Source of the DNA: Marvania coccoides
Lineage: Eukaryota; Chlorophyta; Trebouxiophyceae; Chlorellales; Chlorellaceae
Assembly (NCBI GenBank): GCA_963854735.1
Contig: OY978107.1
Coordinates: forward strand, 69,501-133,500
DNA length: 64,000 nt
Reading direction: 5' to 3'
Under the pieces are notes generated by a model, which worked only from the letters and a program-made list of their open reading frames with translations, had not been told where the DNA came from and searched no databases. Every line of letters begins with the position of its first letter. Within the stretch, counting starts at the first letter, position 1. Of this stretch, positions 23,183 to 33,726 are shown piece after piece. The position numbers were made by a program, and so were the translations under genes.

Positions 23183-24685
23183 TCACAGCTCCCCTCCATG
23201 AGCACTACCACCGCTGTTCCCGACTGCTTCCCCGGCCAGCCTGGCCATGGTGCCAGCCAGCACCCTCACGCCCCGTTCAATGTCTTGTGGCGACGCGTAC
23301 TCGTCTGGGCGGTGGCTCCACCCCCCTTTGCACGGAATGAAGATCATCCCTGAAGGCGCAATCTGCGACATAAATAGCGTGTCGTGGTACGCCCTGCTGG
23401 GCATGCGGCGACTTTCTACCCCCAGCTCCGCCACGGAGGCTTCCACCGCGGCCACCACGGACGCAGCGGACGTCGCGGGCGGGTCTTCGTTGAGCATCTG
23501 CAGCTGGAGTTCCACTCTCCGCTTGGCGGCAATCGCTGCTGCAGTGTTGCGGATGTCCTCCAGCACCAAGTCCCTGCGCGCGCCGTCCACATCGCGGATG
23601 TCCAGCACCAGGGTCACTTCACTGGGCACGGAGTTCACAGCGTTAGGCAGTACTTCCCACTGTCCCGCTGTGGCAACTGTGTCATCAGATTTCGTAAACA
23701 GCGCCGAGCTTTCCACCGCCAGCGCCAGTTCGGCGGCTGCCAGCACCGCGTCGTTGCGGCGCCGCATGATCAGCGCCCCAGCGTGCCCCCCAGACCCCTT
23801 GAAGGTCACCCGGCAGGTGGCGGGGGCAGCAATTGCAGTGACCACACCTATGGGGATGTTCAGCTGCTCCAGCTCGGGCCCCTGCTCAATGTGCAGCTCC
23901 ACAAACGCGCCCAGCGTATCAGCCGTCAGTCGAGCGCCCTTCAGCACCGCTTGAACGGTGGTTCCGCCGGCGCCGGCAGCCGCTGCCGCCTCCAGGAAGC
24001 TCGTGCCGTTTTCGTCGCGCAGGTCCTGCAGGCGCCTCGGCGCGAGGACGCCCGCCATGGCGCGGCTGCTCAGGCAGCTCAGACCGAAGCGAGTCGGCTC
24101 CTCAGAGGTGAAAAAAATTACTTGCAGGGGGACGCGGGGGCGGAAGCCTGCTTCGCGCAGCGCTTTCAGGGCGGCGATGCCGCCGATGACCCCCACTGTG
24201 CCGTCGTAGGCGCCAGCGTTGGGGATAGCGTCGCAGTGGCTGCCTGTCCCCACTGCTGGGCCTGAAGTCGAGCCGTCTGCTGCAGGCAGGGTGCCGAAAA
24301 TTGAGCCCATGGGGTCCTGCGTCACCACCAGGCCCGCCTCGCGCATCAGCCCCTTCACGTACTCCCTCGCCTGGACATCAGTTTCTGCGGGAAAAAAAAA
24401 TATTCGCAATTTTGTTGGGTAAATTGTATGCGAAGAGAAGCAGCATTGAAAGAAAACCCCTCCGGTGAGCATTGAGGGGTGCAGGACGTTGAGGGTGGTG
24501 GGTAAATTACCGGTGAACAGAATGCGGGTGACAGCAGGCTTGGGGTGGTCGCTGAAAGAGGCCAGGTGGAGCAATTGATCGGTGACTGTGCTGCCCTTGA
24601 CGGCTAGGGTGGTGATATCGGGAAACGCTGCCCTTGTATGTGCAAAACAGTATAGTAATGCAATGCAGACGCGAATCCAGCGCAT
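23183..24685 (-). CDS. Ureidoglycolate amidohydrolase-like enzyme (M20 amidase family)
   Basis: Two minus-strand exons, 24511-24685 and 23183-24384, giving 458 aa. It begins with a secretory signal (MRWIRVCIALLYCFAHTRA), in keeping with an ER location as for plant ureidoglycolate amidohydrolase. Family motifs occur in order: GTGSHCDAIPNAGAYDGTVG (metal His/Asp), FTSEEPTRFGLSCLSSR (catalytic and metal Glu), ELHIEQGPELE, GSGGHAGA, and near the end YHDTLFMSQIAPSGMIFIPC then GGWSHRPDEY. The expected reaction hydrolyses ureidoglycolate to glyoxylate, CO2 and ammonia, the last step in recovering nitrogen from purines via allantoin. Allantoate amidohydrolase is the main alternative; the closeness of AIAAP and YHDTLFM to plant UAH favours the former. 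It is convergent with the CRAL-TRIO gene, with 243 bases between their stops. Confidence 0.85.
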   Translation of the reverse strand: MRWIRVCIALLYCFAHTRAAFPDITTLAVKGSTVTDQLLHLASFSDHPKPAVTRILFTGNLPTTLNVLHPSMLTGGVFFQCCFSSHTIYPTKLRIFFFPAETDVQAREYVKGLMREAGLVVTQDPMGSIFGTLPAADGSTSGPAVGTGSHCDAIPNAGAYDGTVGVIGGIAALKALREAGFRPRVPLQVIFFTSEEPTRFGLSCLSSRAMAGVLAPRRLQDLRDENGTSFLEAAAAAGAGGTTVQAVLKGARLTADTLGAFVELHIEQGPELEQLNIPIGVVTAIAAPATCRVTFKGSGGHAGALIMRRRNDAVLAAAELALAVESSALFTKSDDTVATAGQWEVLPNAVNSVPSEVTLVLDIRDVDGARRDLVLEDIRNTAAAIAAKRRVELQLQMLNEDPPATSAASVVAAVEASVAELGVESRRMPSRAYHDTLFMSQIAPSGMIFIPCKGGWSHRPDEYASPQDIERGVRVLAGTMARLAGEAVGNSGGSAHGGEL

Positions 24686-25199
24686 CGCGAAACCTTTTTT
24701 GTTTTTGTAATTTTCGATTATTTTCAGGCTGTTGTTGTCTGGTTTTGGGCGTATGACTTACACGTACATCAAATACCCAATTTTTATTTTAATAACGAAA
24801 TTATGGGGAACGCAGGCGGAACGGCGGCTCAATGCCCTAATGTGATATATGTTTTTTTTTTGAATTGCTGGGCGACAGCCAGCGCGCGCGCTCTCTCTCT
24901 CAGTCAATCAGACGTCGGTGAGATGCATAAAACTGCATAAGGAGAAAAATTTGGGCAGCCTTTAAGAAATTTATATAAGAATAAAATAATGCAGGCGGCA
25001 CCTGGATTATTTTTCATATGCCCTGGATTATGAATCTCACCGTGTTTGTCTTGGGGTTGTTGCAAATGGTGTTCTTCTGTCGAAAATTAAGTCCTCGCTG
25101 GTGCCCCTGAGTTTGTGGTAGTAAGGGTAGAAGTGATACACCAAATAGAATTAAATTCTTTTTGTATAGTCGCTCCTGCGCGTGTTCCTCCGGCAGCGT
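24686..25199. other. Intergenic stretch upstream of the amidohydrolase
   Basis: About 510 bases, AT-rich, with a (CT)n tract near 24892-24902. No gene seen. Confidence 0.5.
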
Positions 25200-25781
25200 T
25201 TATTCCTGTGCCGAACCGACGCTGCATTCACGGTAGGCATAAGGAGAAGATTCATCTATAGTTTCTGCAGGGACCAGCAGCGCGCAGAGCTGGTCTTCAT
25301 TGGTGGGGGGTATTGGCAGATCAAAGGCTGGGTAGTTCTCGCTATTACACGCCATGGGGTGGGTAGGCATGCACTGATGGTGCACGTAAAAGTTGCTGCC
25401 GTGCATGGTGCGTTCGCACTCTGCAGCGGCGTGAGCGTTGTTGCAGCCTGCGGCAGTCGGGACCTGTTGCGGGCAGCGGCTGGTGGTGTCACTGCCCGCC
25501 GAGATGGAGGCTGGAAGGAAATGTGCATGCTGGGTAGCTCGCATGTGCGCAGCGAGACGTCGGAATTCTGAAAGGAGGTGCGTCTGACGGTGCTCAACGG
25601 CCAGAAGCTGGGAGAACAGCGCGTCCATGCGGCTCTGCAGCTCCTCGGTTAACCGGGGATCATTCGTGTATTTGTTTGCGGGCTCTGAGGCTGGGTAGTG
25701 CGACCACCAATTTTCGTCCCCACCAACAGAATCTAACGCTTGTTCGAGAGCGTTCAAGTCGAGCGGGACGTCGTCCATCAT
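25200..25781 (-). CDS. Hypothetical protein with acidic N-terminus and short coiled-coil
   Basis: Single open frame of 193 aa on the minus strand starting with two consecutive ATGs. It begins MMDDVPLDLNALEQALDSVG. A helical stretch at about 45-80 (LQSRMDALFSQLLAVEHRQ then LLSEFRRLAAHMR) could form a coiled coil. The C-terminal half has many Cys and His without a recognisable zinc-finger pattern. There is no signal peptide or membrane segment. I do not recognise the family; a transcription-related protein is one guess. Codon use is plausible but not decisive. Confidence 0.45.
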   Translation of the reverse strand: MMDDVPLDLNALEQALDSVGGDENWWSHYPASEPANKYTNDPRLTEELQSRMDALFSQLLAVEHRQTHLLSEFRRLAAHMRATQHAHFLPASISAGSDTTSRCPQQVPTAAGCNNAHAAAECERTMHGSNFYVHHQCMPTHPMACNSENYPAFDLPIPPTNEDQLCALLVPAETIDESSPYAYRECSVGSAQE

Positions 25782-26617
25782 TTATGAGAATTGTAATTAT
25801 GTACAATCATAATTTTAATTTACGATGATAAGTAGGGTTTCACGTCGAGATCGTAGTCTCGCAGCGTGAAAAATACTCGTCCCCCTCTTCCCTTCCGGAA
25901 TGAATCCTGTTCAGAGGCAGTTGGGTGGCACGGCAAGCAATACTCGTGGGGTATCTAGGCAACAATCCCGGCCCTTTCATACAAAGTCTAGAACGATTTA
26001 ATTTTGTTTTGAATTTTCGTTTTTTTTTTTTCAAATTTTCAAATTTTCATTTTTTTTTCATATGCCCACCAAGCACCGAGGATATTAAGTCTCAATCTTG
26101 TTTTTCAACAAAAATAAAAATTAAAGAGACACCAGGGGGAGGACGCCCTATAGTAGTTGCACGTTTCTAATCAAAGGTTTCCCATCGTCAAAGTTGTTTG
26201 TATGTCGGCCGGGTCGTCGGGACTCAGAAGGGCCAAAGCCTTACGCTGTGGACGGCGCGGCGTTGCTGTGTCCGTACTTCCTCAGTGACTGAGGGTGAAC
26301 CTGACTGACTACTAAGAAACTGCCTTACTGTGGTAGGGGGGGCACGGCGACTAGCAGGCCTCTTCAGAAGCGCTCTCTCGTGCATTGCAGTATTGTCTAA
26401 TCGGATTCCAAGCTGGTAATTTAACCATTTCAAAGCCACGTCGTGCAAGGATTTGAAAAATAGGGAGGATTGCAGAACGCCACGTCGGATTTGAAGAACC
26501 GCGGCCCCCGGCATCGCTGGCCATTCGGAAAATTGCTTAGCTTTATGCTGCTGTTATTTATACATATATAAATCTCATTCGAAATCCATCCGAAGCTCAC
26601 ACCGAAGCGAAAATAAA
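25782..26617. other. Intergenic stretch with dispersed repeat copy B
   Basis: About 830 bases. It contains the most complete dispersed repeat copy (26059-26162), preceded by a T-rich run, and further sequence to about 26237 resembling the window start. No supported gene. Confidence 0.5.
26059..26162 (+). repeat. Dispersed short repeat, copy B
   Basis: Starts CATATGCCCACCAAGCACCG and ends near GGGGGAGGACGCCCTATAGT; it aligns end to end with 4819-4920 with small substitutions and indels. A T-rich leader (TTTTTTTTCATATGCCC) precedes it, as in copy C. The downstream segment to 26237 resembles the first 60 bases of the window, so the full element may be longer than 100 bases. Confidence 0.7.
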
Positions 26618-28462
26618 ATGAAATACAACTTGATCGTTCTGCTCGCGGCCTGCTTTATTTCAGCCGTGTTTGCGGCCAAGCCATATTGCAAGTGCGTTAT
26701 TCGATGACCATCTCGTTTATATCAGCCCCTCCGACATGATACCAGGGAAATAATTTGTTTTTAATTTTTAATTCCTGCTGTCCCACCACCTGGGGAATTT
26801 TAATAAATTGTGCATACCCGCATGCGTATAGTATAAGTTGTAACGGTCGACTAAGGCGCCATACCATATATTATCGCAGGGAGCAAGGGATTGATCCAAA
26901 AGATCTTCAAGAAGAGTTCGGATTCCGCCCTGTGTGCCGCAACATGACCACGAAGGTCAGGCGGGTAGATTTGGCCCTCATATTGTTATGCCTCCCCACT
27001 AGACTTATTGTTATATCGTATTGATGCGTTCTTTTTCTCTTTGTCCCCAGGAGGCCTGCCTGAGTCAATTCGGTCTGGAACCCTACCTTGTCACCCGTGG
27101 CAGGATCTTATTCTTCGGCCAGTCGTGCATCTGGAACCACGTGGTGGGCAGCAAGCTCAAGCAAGACTCAAACATGACTTCTAAAAAGGGAGCTGGTAGC
27201 GCATACAACCAGGGAATTCGTAAGCTCGACTACCCTTCCAAATCATTCTGTTCCCTTCGCGTCACTGCCACGCTGCCCTCAGATGCCAACACCAAGAAAT
27301 CAGTCGGGTCCTACCTCTCTTTATATGGTACGCTAAATCGAACTCGTTTTTTTAATTACTAATTGACGTATGAAATAAATTCAAGTTGAAAACGCAGTGA
27401 TTTCTTGATGCAGGAGGGCCAGTCGCCAACTCGAAAAATGATTTGACGGGGCCCTTTTACACCTCCTTTAATGAGGAATTTGCCACAAACATTGACCAGG
27501 AATTTCAAAATTATTGGAAAGCTGGCGACGATGCGCATGCTGGATTTGTGCTGCCTTACCGTGGTCTCAGCACTTCGGGATGTACTGTGGGGCTGGGGGC
27601 GCCACAATCCTGCTCCATGACCCTCGTTGTGCCTAAAGGATACGCCGCCGACAAGCGATTCAGGCAAAATTTCCAGGCAGGGGAATGGTTTGCCAACAAC
27701 AAGTATTGGAACGAGGAGTGGGGGAGAATCTTCATAAACGGCGACCCAGAGACCGGGGATACAGTCCCCTGGAAAATGAAATTCAAGCACGAATGGATCA
27801 AGTGCAGCGCAAAGCCAACGTGCATCATGTACGATTGCTACGGTTTCCTTTTATATTTTCATTTATCATTTTTTACCTACTCTTCCGTCCTTCAATTCTC
27901 ATGCAGGTCGTCCGACTCTCTCTTCTTTGGCTCCACAAACAGAGCCGTCTCCAACCAGTTGTCATACGATTTCTCTTTCTTCTCGGTGTCGTACCGCGTG
28001 TACGCCGTATCCCACGTCACGGGGCTGGACTGGAAAGTTTCAGCCAAGGCCACCGGTGGTAAGAAGACGCCGCTGACGGTATTTTTGTTCGAAAGGAAGG
28101 GGCGGGTGATTCTACCTGGCACGTACGCAATTCTGAAAAACGCTTCCACCGATTACATTACCGACGACCAGCTGTTTGGAAGCTACTGTCCTAAGCGCAA
28201 AAACTGCGCACCACCCACGAAGCTGGCGCTCAAGGGAACGCTGGGCAGGGGGGTCGCCGTTTGTGGGCGTGCCAGGGGTCTGAATCCAGCCAAGAAATAC
28301 GCGCTGCTGGTGAGCTACCCCCGCTATGAGGACCCGTTCACGTACAAGCCTCGCTGGATAAATGACACGATCGAGTTCGAGCCATACACCAAGCCTGTGA
28401 AGTCGCCGTACGAGCGGCAGCTTGTCGACGTAAAAATGTGGCCCAAGAATTGGAAAGTTTAG
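26618..28462 (+). CDS. Orphan secreted protein
   Basis: Five exons: 26618-26691, 26880-26955, 27048-27327, 27414 to about 27820-27830, and 27907-28462. The protein starts with a signal peptide (MKYNLIVLLAACFISAVFA) and is cysteine-containing throughout, with no other hydrophobic segment. Recognisable stretches include GRILFFGQSCIWNHVVGSKL and, near the end, KYALLVSYPRYEDPFTYKPR, a pattern suggesting beta-rich extracellular modules. The end of exon 4 is uncertain: three GT sites between 27800 and 27830 keep frame with exon 5, and the intron can also be read through without a stop. A TGTAA lies at 28593-28597. I do not recognise the family. It has no obvious relation to the secreted pair at 54.8-59.5 kb. 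Confidence 0.65.
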
Positions 28463-28592
28463 GCGAGGTGCTGTGAATGATGACATATTTTTTTGTGATG
28501 ATGGGAGTGGCCCCTCTTTATAGTTTGTTTTGGGATCCCAGCACAGCCAATTTATTTTATTCTCTCATGTATTTATTCCAGTTTTTACATTT

Positions 28593-28597
28593 TGTAA
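28593..28597 (+). terminator. TGTAA polyadenylation motif
   Basis: TGTAA about 130 bases past the stop of the orphan secreted gene, the motif used for polyadenylation in chlorophycean algae. Confidence 0.4.
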
Positions 28598-28678
28598 ATA
28601 ATTTCAATCGAGTAGATTTAGATTCATTCATACGCTGCTCCTCAAATAAAATTGCTAGTCTTAAGCACAAATAACTCC

Positions 28679-30178
28679 CTAGCACCAGCAGTGCAGCCAG
28701 TTCTTTCGCTGTGGTGACCCCGGCATTGCTGCCCTGCTGCCATCTCCCTCACCCCTGCTGCCAGCCCTGCCCATCACCAAACCTCCTTTCCCGCCCGCAG
28801 CCGCCGTGTAAGCGTAGCTGCTGCCGCTGGCCACCGTCGCACCGGCCTCAGAGGGCTCGATCGAAGGAGAAGGAGAAGGGAAGTCGCAGGCGATACAACA
28901 CTCACCGTCCCTGCTGCGCCTGCTGTGCACGCTGCCCGCCCTGCCATCCACCACTGCTGCTGCCAATACCGCCGATCGCGATACTGGGAGCTCGCACGCT
29001 GCTGCCTCCAATTCTTTTTCCACCGCCACCGCTGCTGCCTTTGCAATTTGACGCAAATGCGCGGACAGCGTTGCAATGAACTGGTCCCCGCTCTCGGCTG
29101 CCTTGAAGAGGTATTGGTGGCCTCCAGGAAAGAGCTTTATTTCGCAGGGAGGCTGCTGAAGGTGCTGCGGCAGCGCCCACGCTGACCACGCTTCGAGCTG
29201 CTCCGCCGAATACCTGGAGAAAAGGAATATTAAATATATCAAATAGACTGTTTTTTTTTGTTATAGAAAGTATGGTAATGGTAATTTCATTTCTTTTTAG
29301 GCTTTGTACCTGGGGTCCTGGGCGCCACCAAACACAAACAGCGGGCACGGCAGCGCCAGCTCGCCCACCCCAAAAGCAGGCTGGTAGGTCTCAGAAATCC
29401 GAAAGTCAGCTTGCAGCATGGGCAACATAAACTTCCTCACGCCTGGGTCCTCCTGCGCTTCACAAAATTTGTTATACTCTAAAAGCAGCAGGGGGAGGGG
29501 GGAAAAGAAAGAAACAAACCGCAGCTCACCAATTCGGGATTTTTGCCGTACCGGCGCTCCATGGCCGCCCAGAACTCCACAGGTGTCTCAATCGTGTGCA
29601 TATCCACTCCATCTGGGTCATGCGCAACCCCTGTCAGCTGCGGCGCTCTCACTCCTGAAACAAAAAGCGCCACAGGCAGCGAAATGTCGCGCTCACCGCT
29701 GCTTCTCCGAGCTTGCAGCTCCTGAGTGGCAGCAAACGCGATCCAGGCGCCCAGGCTGTGTCCGAAGAAGGCAAAAGGGGGAGGAGAAGGCGGGGCATTG
29801 CTGTTGGCGTCGGTTTCGTGCGAGGTGGCCTCCTTTGCTTTGAAGAGCGGTTCCAGGGCTGTGAGCATGTCGGAGACCAGTTCCCGCATGTTGGCTGGCC
29901 TAGGGTCGCGCAGTCTGGTGTTCCGGCCCGGCAGTTCGATGGGGAGGACCTGCGAGAAGAAATAAAACGGAAACAACAAATGAAGCGCCAGCGTGGGTGG
30001 ATGTTATTATTGGATTTATGGTGCCGCTTACCTCCACATCTGCTGGAATTTCTTTGAACCATGGGTGGTAGACGTGAGCGCCGCTGCCTGCGTGGGGGAT
30101 GCAGAGCAGTCGGAGCTTCGGTGGCGTGAGGAACGGCGAGGAGGCTGGGGGAAGCAGAATCCACTTTTTATCCGCCAT
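28679..30178 (-). CDS. Type II thioesterase-like alpha/beta hydrolase
   Basis: Four minus-strand exons: 30032-30178, 29530-29949, 29310-29476, 28679-29213, giving 422 aa. It follows the stand-alone thioesterase family (GrsT/TEII, oleoyl-ACP hydrolase). LRLLCIPHAGSGAHVYHPWF and LPIELPGRNTRL lead to the nucleophile elbow GHSLG with Ser at about 114; Asp is in FGGAQDPR and His in GGHQYLF. Such enzymes release acyl groups from the phosphopantetheine arm of fatty-acid, polyketide or peptide synthases. No transit or signal peptide is evident. After the catalytic His, about 140 residues of Ala/Ser/Gly-rich tail are added, which family members do not normally carry. No synthase gene is nearby, so the partner is unknown. 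Exon 3 uses the second of two adjacent AGs to stay in frame. Confidence 0.82.
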
Positions 30179-30500
30179 GGCCGCCGTGTTAATATAATAA
30201 TAATTTTTTATATCAAATAACGAGCCATTGCAGGGTTGTACAGGCGACCTTGAAGTTTCAAATGGAGATTTCTGGGTGCTCCAATGATAGCGATCTTCAA
30301 GGCTAGCCTAATTTCCGTTTACGATTTATTTTTAATATTTTAATGTGTAAAAGCGGGCTTAATGCGCTGCACAGAGAGCTCGAAAATATCAAAATAAATG
30401 GCGCCCTGAAGTTTGACGAGCAATTTGTGAGGCCGAGGACTGCGGATATGCAGCAAAGAACAGTATTTATATTATAAATACTTTTGGTTTATAAATAAAC
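30179..30500. other. Divergent spacer between thioesterase and oxysterol-binding-like gene
   Basis: About 320 bases, AT-rich, holding the promoters of two diverging genes. No specific element was identified. Confidence 0.5.
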
Positions 30501-32118
30501 ATGCAGCATGCGCTCCGCCCCGGAAGGGGTGCCGCTGGCAAGCCCAATCCCGGGCCCACTGCAACCAAGGATTGGCACGCCGCCCACGGACACCTGCTTC
30601 TGAAAGGAGAAAAGGGGATTGACTCGCTGGAGCGCATGCTGTCCGTGTGCCGCACCGTCTGCGCATTTTTAACCCACCTTCTTCGCCCGAGCTCCCGTTA
30701 TTCTGACACCCCCTGTATCATCCTTGGCCAGCACTACCTCTCACACCGCGAGCTGGGGGTGCTGCACCGCGGCGACCTCACCCGCGTCTACCTCCAGGAG
30801 ATTTCGGCGTACGACACAGTGGCAAGTTATTTATTTATTTCGGTGCCAGGATGATTTTTTTCATATGCCCAATATACTCCGAGGATAATTTAACTCCTCT
30901 TGTTTTTGAAAACCAAAAAGTCCCCGGGGGGATTTTTGTTTTTTTCATTTTTTTTCCCCATATTTTATTTTTTCCATATGCTTTTATTTTAATGTTTCTT
31001 TTTCTTTTAAAAAGTATGGAATATCAATTAAAACCTTATTCAACGCGCTGCAGGAGGCCCCCATTCCTGCTGCCAAGTACGAATCTGCCGGTCACGTCAA
31101 CGTCGCCAAGCTCACAATCAGTTGCGTGCCGGTGTCCAACGCGCGCGTGCGCAAGGAAGGCATCATCGGCACCAGCGGGCAGCCCTACATCGAGGTCTCC
31201 CTCACCGGCGGTGGCTCCCTGACGTTCCCCCGCCACGCAGAAGAGTACACGTTTACGCTGCCCTCTCTGCTGCTGGGAGCCCCCACGGCCGAAGAGTGCC
31301 TGCTGGACTTTGAGGGGCACTGCAGGGTGGAGTGCTCCGCCACTGGCGTGCGTGCTGTGATGAAATTCAAGCCGTGGCGGGACGGCTACGTCAAAGGCGA
31401 GGTGACGCGGCTCGAGGGTGCGGGAGAGGTCAAGGTGGCGCGCATCGAAGGGCTGTGGAGCAGTCAGATCATGGCATATGGCCTGGAGGGCGCCACCGAA
31501 GGTTTATTGCACACATTCTGTATATATTTATAAAGCGCCCTGTGATTCCTAAGGATGTATACCCCAAGAAAAGGCCTAGGAAATACAGCAACCGAAAGAG
31601 TTCAGCCTTCGTCGGAATGCGTGTTTTTAGACAAAAAAAGCTAACCGTACACCCTTCTTTCATAAATGTTTGCAGGCACGCTGTTTGACGCCAGCGACTA
31701 CTTGCCTGCCCTGCCGCTAACCCCTGCCATCAACCTGACCCACCCCGGCCCCCAAACCGCGCCCCGCTTTTGGACCTCGCTCATTGAGGCTGTGCACTAC
31801 ACCGACAAAGAAGAGGCCGAGAAGGCGGGGAAGGGCGCCGCAGAGCTGGTGGACGCGCTGCCGCAGGCGCTGCGCGACTCGCTGCTGTTTCAGATCCCGG
31901 AGGGAGCGCCAGCCGTTAAGCCGGGGTATGAGGGCGAGGAGGCTGGGGTGGTTGCCAGGGACAAAAGGCCGTTGCCGCCTGCTTGCCGGCTGCAGCGCTC
32001 CATGGGGCGTGCGCTGCGGTACCAGCTGCAGTACCTGGTGCAAACGGTGAGCCAGGGTGCGCTGGAGGACGAGGCCAGCGAGATGGAGGCAGCAGCGGGG
32101 CGGCAGCAGGGACGATGA
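30501..32118 (+). CDS. Divergent oxysterol-binding-protein-like protein
   Basis: Three exons, 30501-30818, 31054-31501 and 31676-32118, giving 402 aa. The middle exon resembles the OSBP-related ligand domain: LTFPRHAEEYTFTLPSLLLG corresponds to the PxxGExYxWxxPxxxVxxxxxG region, and AVMKFKPWRDGYVKGEVTRL then KVARIEGLWSSQI correspond to the conserved FKP...V.G.V....I.G.W strands. The hallmark EQVSHHPP motif is not visible. The first exon (ILGQHYLSHRELGVLHRGDL) is not obviously OSBP-like, so the 5' part may be incomplete or strongly diverged. Members of this family exchange sterols and phosphoinositides at membrane contact sites; whether this one does is open. Intron 1 carries dispersed-repeat copy C. 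Confidence 0.5.
30862..30934 (+). repeat. Dispersed short repeat, partial copy C
   Basis: Begins TTTTTTTCATATGCCCAATA just upstream, then CTCCGAGGATAATTTAACTC and the CCCCGGGGGGA core; the 3' third of copies A and B is missing. It lies inside intron 1 of the oxysterol-binding-like gene. Confidence 0.6.
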
Positions 32119-32185
32119 GAGCTGCTCAGGAGAAACCCAACGAGGCGCGAAGTCTTTTTTTTTATTGCCTTGGGCAATTTTTCAA

Positions 32186-33726
32186 TCATTCATCCCCCAA
32201 AATAGAGGAGTACAACTGCATCTCGCGGCGCGTAAAGTCGCTGTAAGAAACCGTTGCTGCGCCATCGCCCGTTGCTCCCACCAGATGTAACGCCATCCCT
32301 TCCTCCTCCAGCTCCCTCAAACTAGGCCCCACAACTGTCCCCCATTGCCTGCCCCCCACTTCCCGCTGAGCGCGGTCCGCTGCAGTCCACAATGCTGCCG
32401 CTTCTGTCTTTGCAGGCTCTACTGCTAGCACTCCTTCATTTCCGTCCTCTGCTTTGCTTTGGAACGCAAATGGCTTGAAGCAGCTCTTTGAGGGGTCGGG
32501 AGTGCCAGTGAACCAGTGCAAATCGTTGCCGTCTGCTCGCAGCACGCTGACCTGGCTGCCATTCGACCGAAACCCGCCCCCTGCCATGCAAATTCCGCTC
32601 TCTTTGTCTCGCAGCACCGCCATCATGTCCGCAGCCCCAAACGGCCGATTCCCTTCCTTTTTCGCAGCTTTCTCCTGCATCAGCGCCTCCCCGGCGGCCT
32701 CCCGCCCCTCGCTTTTCACGCCCACAAGCGGCACATGCCCCGAGGAGAACGCTCTCGCCCAGTCAAACTCTCCTTCTCCATCCCAGTACCTCTGCCGCTG
32801 CGCGTGTTCCCGCAGCCCTGCGCTGCACCTGTCGATCTTGGTTCTTATGGACAAACAGTTAGAGATGTTGCGAACGCCACCGGTAGAGGAAGAAAGCTCG
32901 TCACTTTCTCCCACCACCACTTTTTCTGCCGCCCACCACTGTCCCGCCGTTTCCACCACCCACGCCTCGGCCCTGTCAGCTATGAGGAAGCTGTTGTGGT
33001 AGCTCCAGTCCCCTCTCTCCTCGCACCCCCCCCCCTGCCCGTGCCTCTCTATCAACCGTGCTATTTCATCTACAGCAGCCGCAGCAGTGGAGCACCGCTC
33101 CGCCGCCAGTCGCACCATATCCATACCAAGGAGAGCCTCAGGGCCGTCAGGCTCGCGCGTCCACACGGCTTCGTTGCCGATGGCCAGGCCTGCCTCATTG
33201 GCAGCGCTCTCCGCGCCCCACATCCAACTGGAACGCAGCGGAAGGGAAGGGAAAGAAAAAATCAATTTAATTAAGCAAAACAACGCTGATTGAGTTTGTT
33301 TTGTCTAAAGAAGGTAATATATTTAGTTTTTTCCCTGCATATTGTCGTTGTTAATTACTGGAACGCAAATAGATGCGCGTGTCAAATAGATGCGTGTCTT
33401 CTACCCACCTGGGTTTGCTGAGAATGACAGCTAGGGTGGCGGACACCTGAGGAATGGAAACATAGGAGCAGCGGAGGACAGCGCCGGGGGGGTGGGTGGC
33501 CCTGGGGAAGGCTACCACGTGCTGGGCTGCATGACAACTGATATCGACTGCTCAATGATTGAGGGGGAACAGCAGTAAAATAAAAAAGAGAAAACCAAAA
33601 TCCCAGCTTGCCTTCAGCGTCGGGTCGGTCGGAGTTTTTGCCAAAGATGATGCAGCCAGGGGCGGTCGCTGGGGACAGTGCGACAAAAGTGTCGCAGCTG
33701 CGCGGAAAGGGTCGATGAGCGCTCAT
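32186..33726 (-). CDS. Secernin-like protein (peptidase C69 / Ntn-hydrolase family)
   Basis: Three minus-strand exons: 33612-33726, 33409-33526, 32186-33227, giving 424 aa, close to the usual secernin length. The N-terminal Cys within SCDTFVALSPATAPG is the expected nucleophile position. Family motifs follow: FGKNSDRPDAE, THPPGAVLRCSYVSIPQV, SKPSWMWGAESAANEAGLAI then GNEAVWTREPDGPEALLGMD, YHNSFLIADRAEAWVVETAG, RNISNCLSI. The first intron has a GC donor (GAAG|GCAAGC); the join is fixed by homology, since reading straight through destroys the VVAFPRATH match. Secernins lie in a dipeptidase-related family, but their physiological substrate is not well defined. The gene is cytosolic by sequence (no signal peptide). 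Confidence 0.88.
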
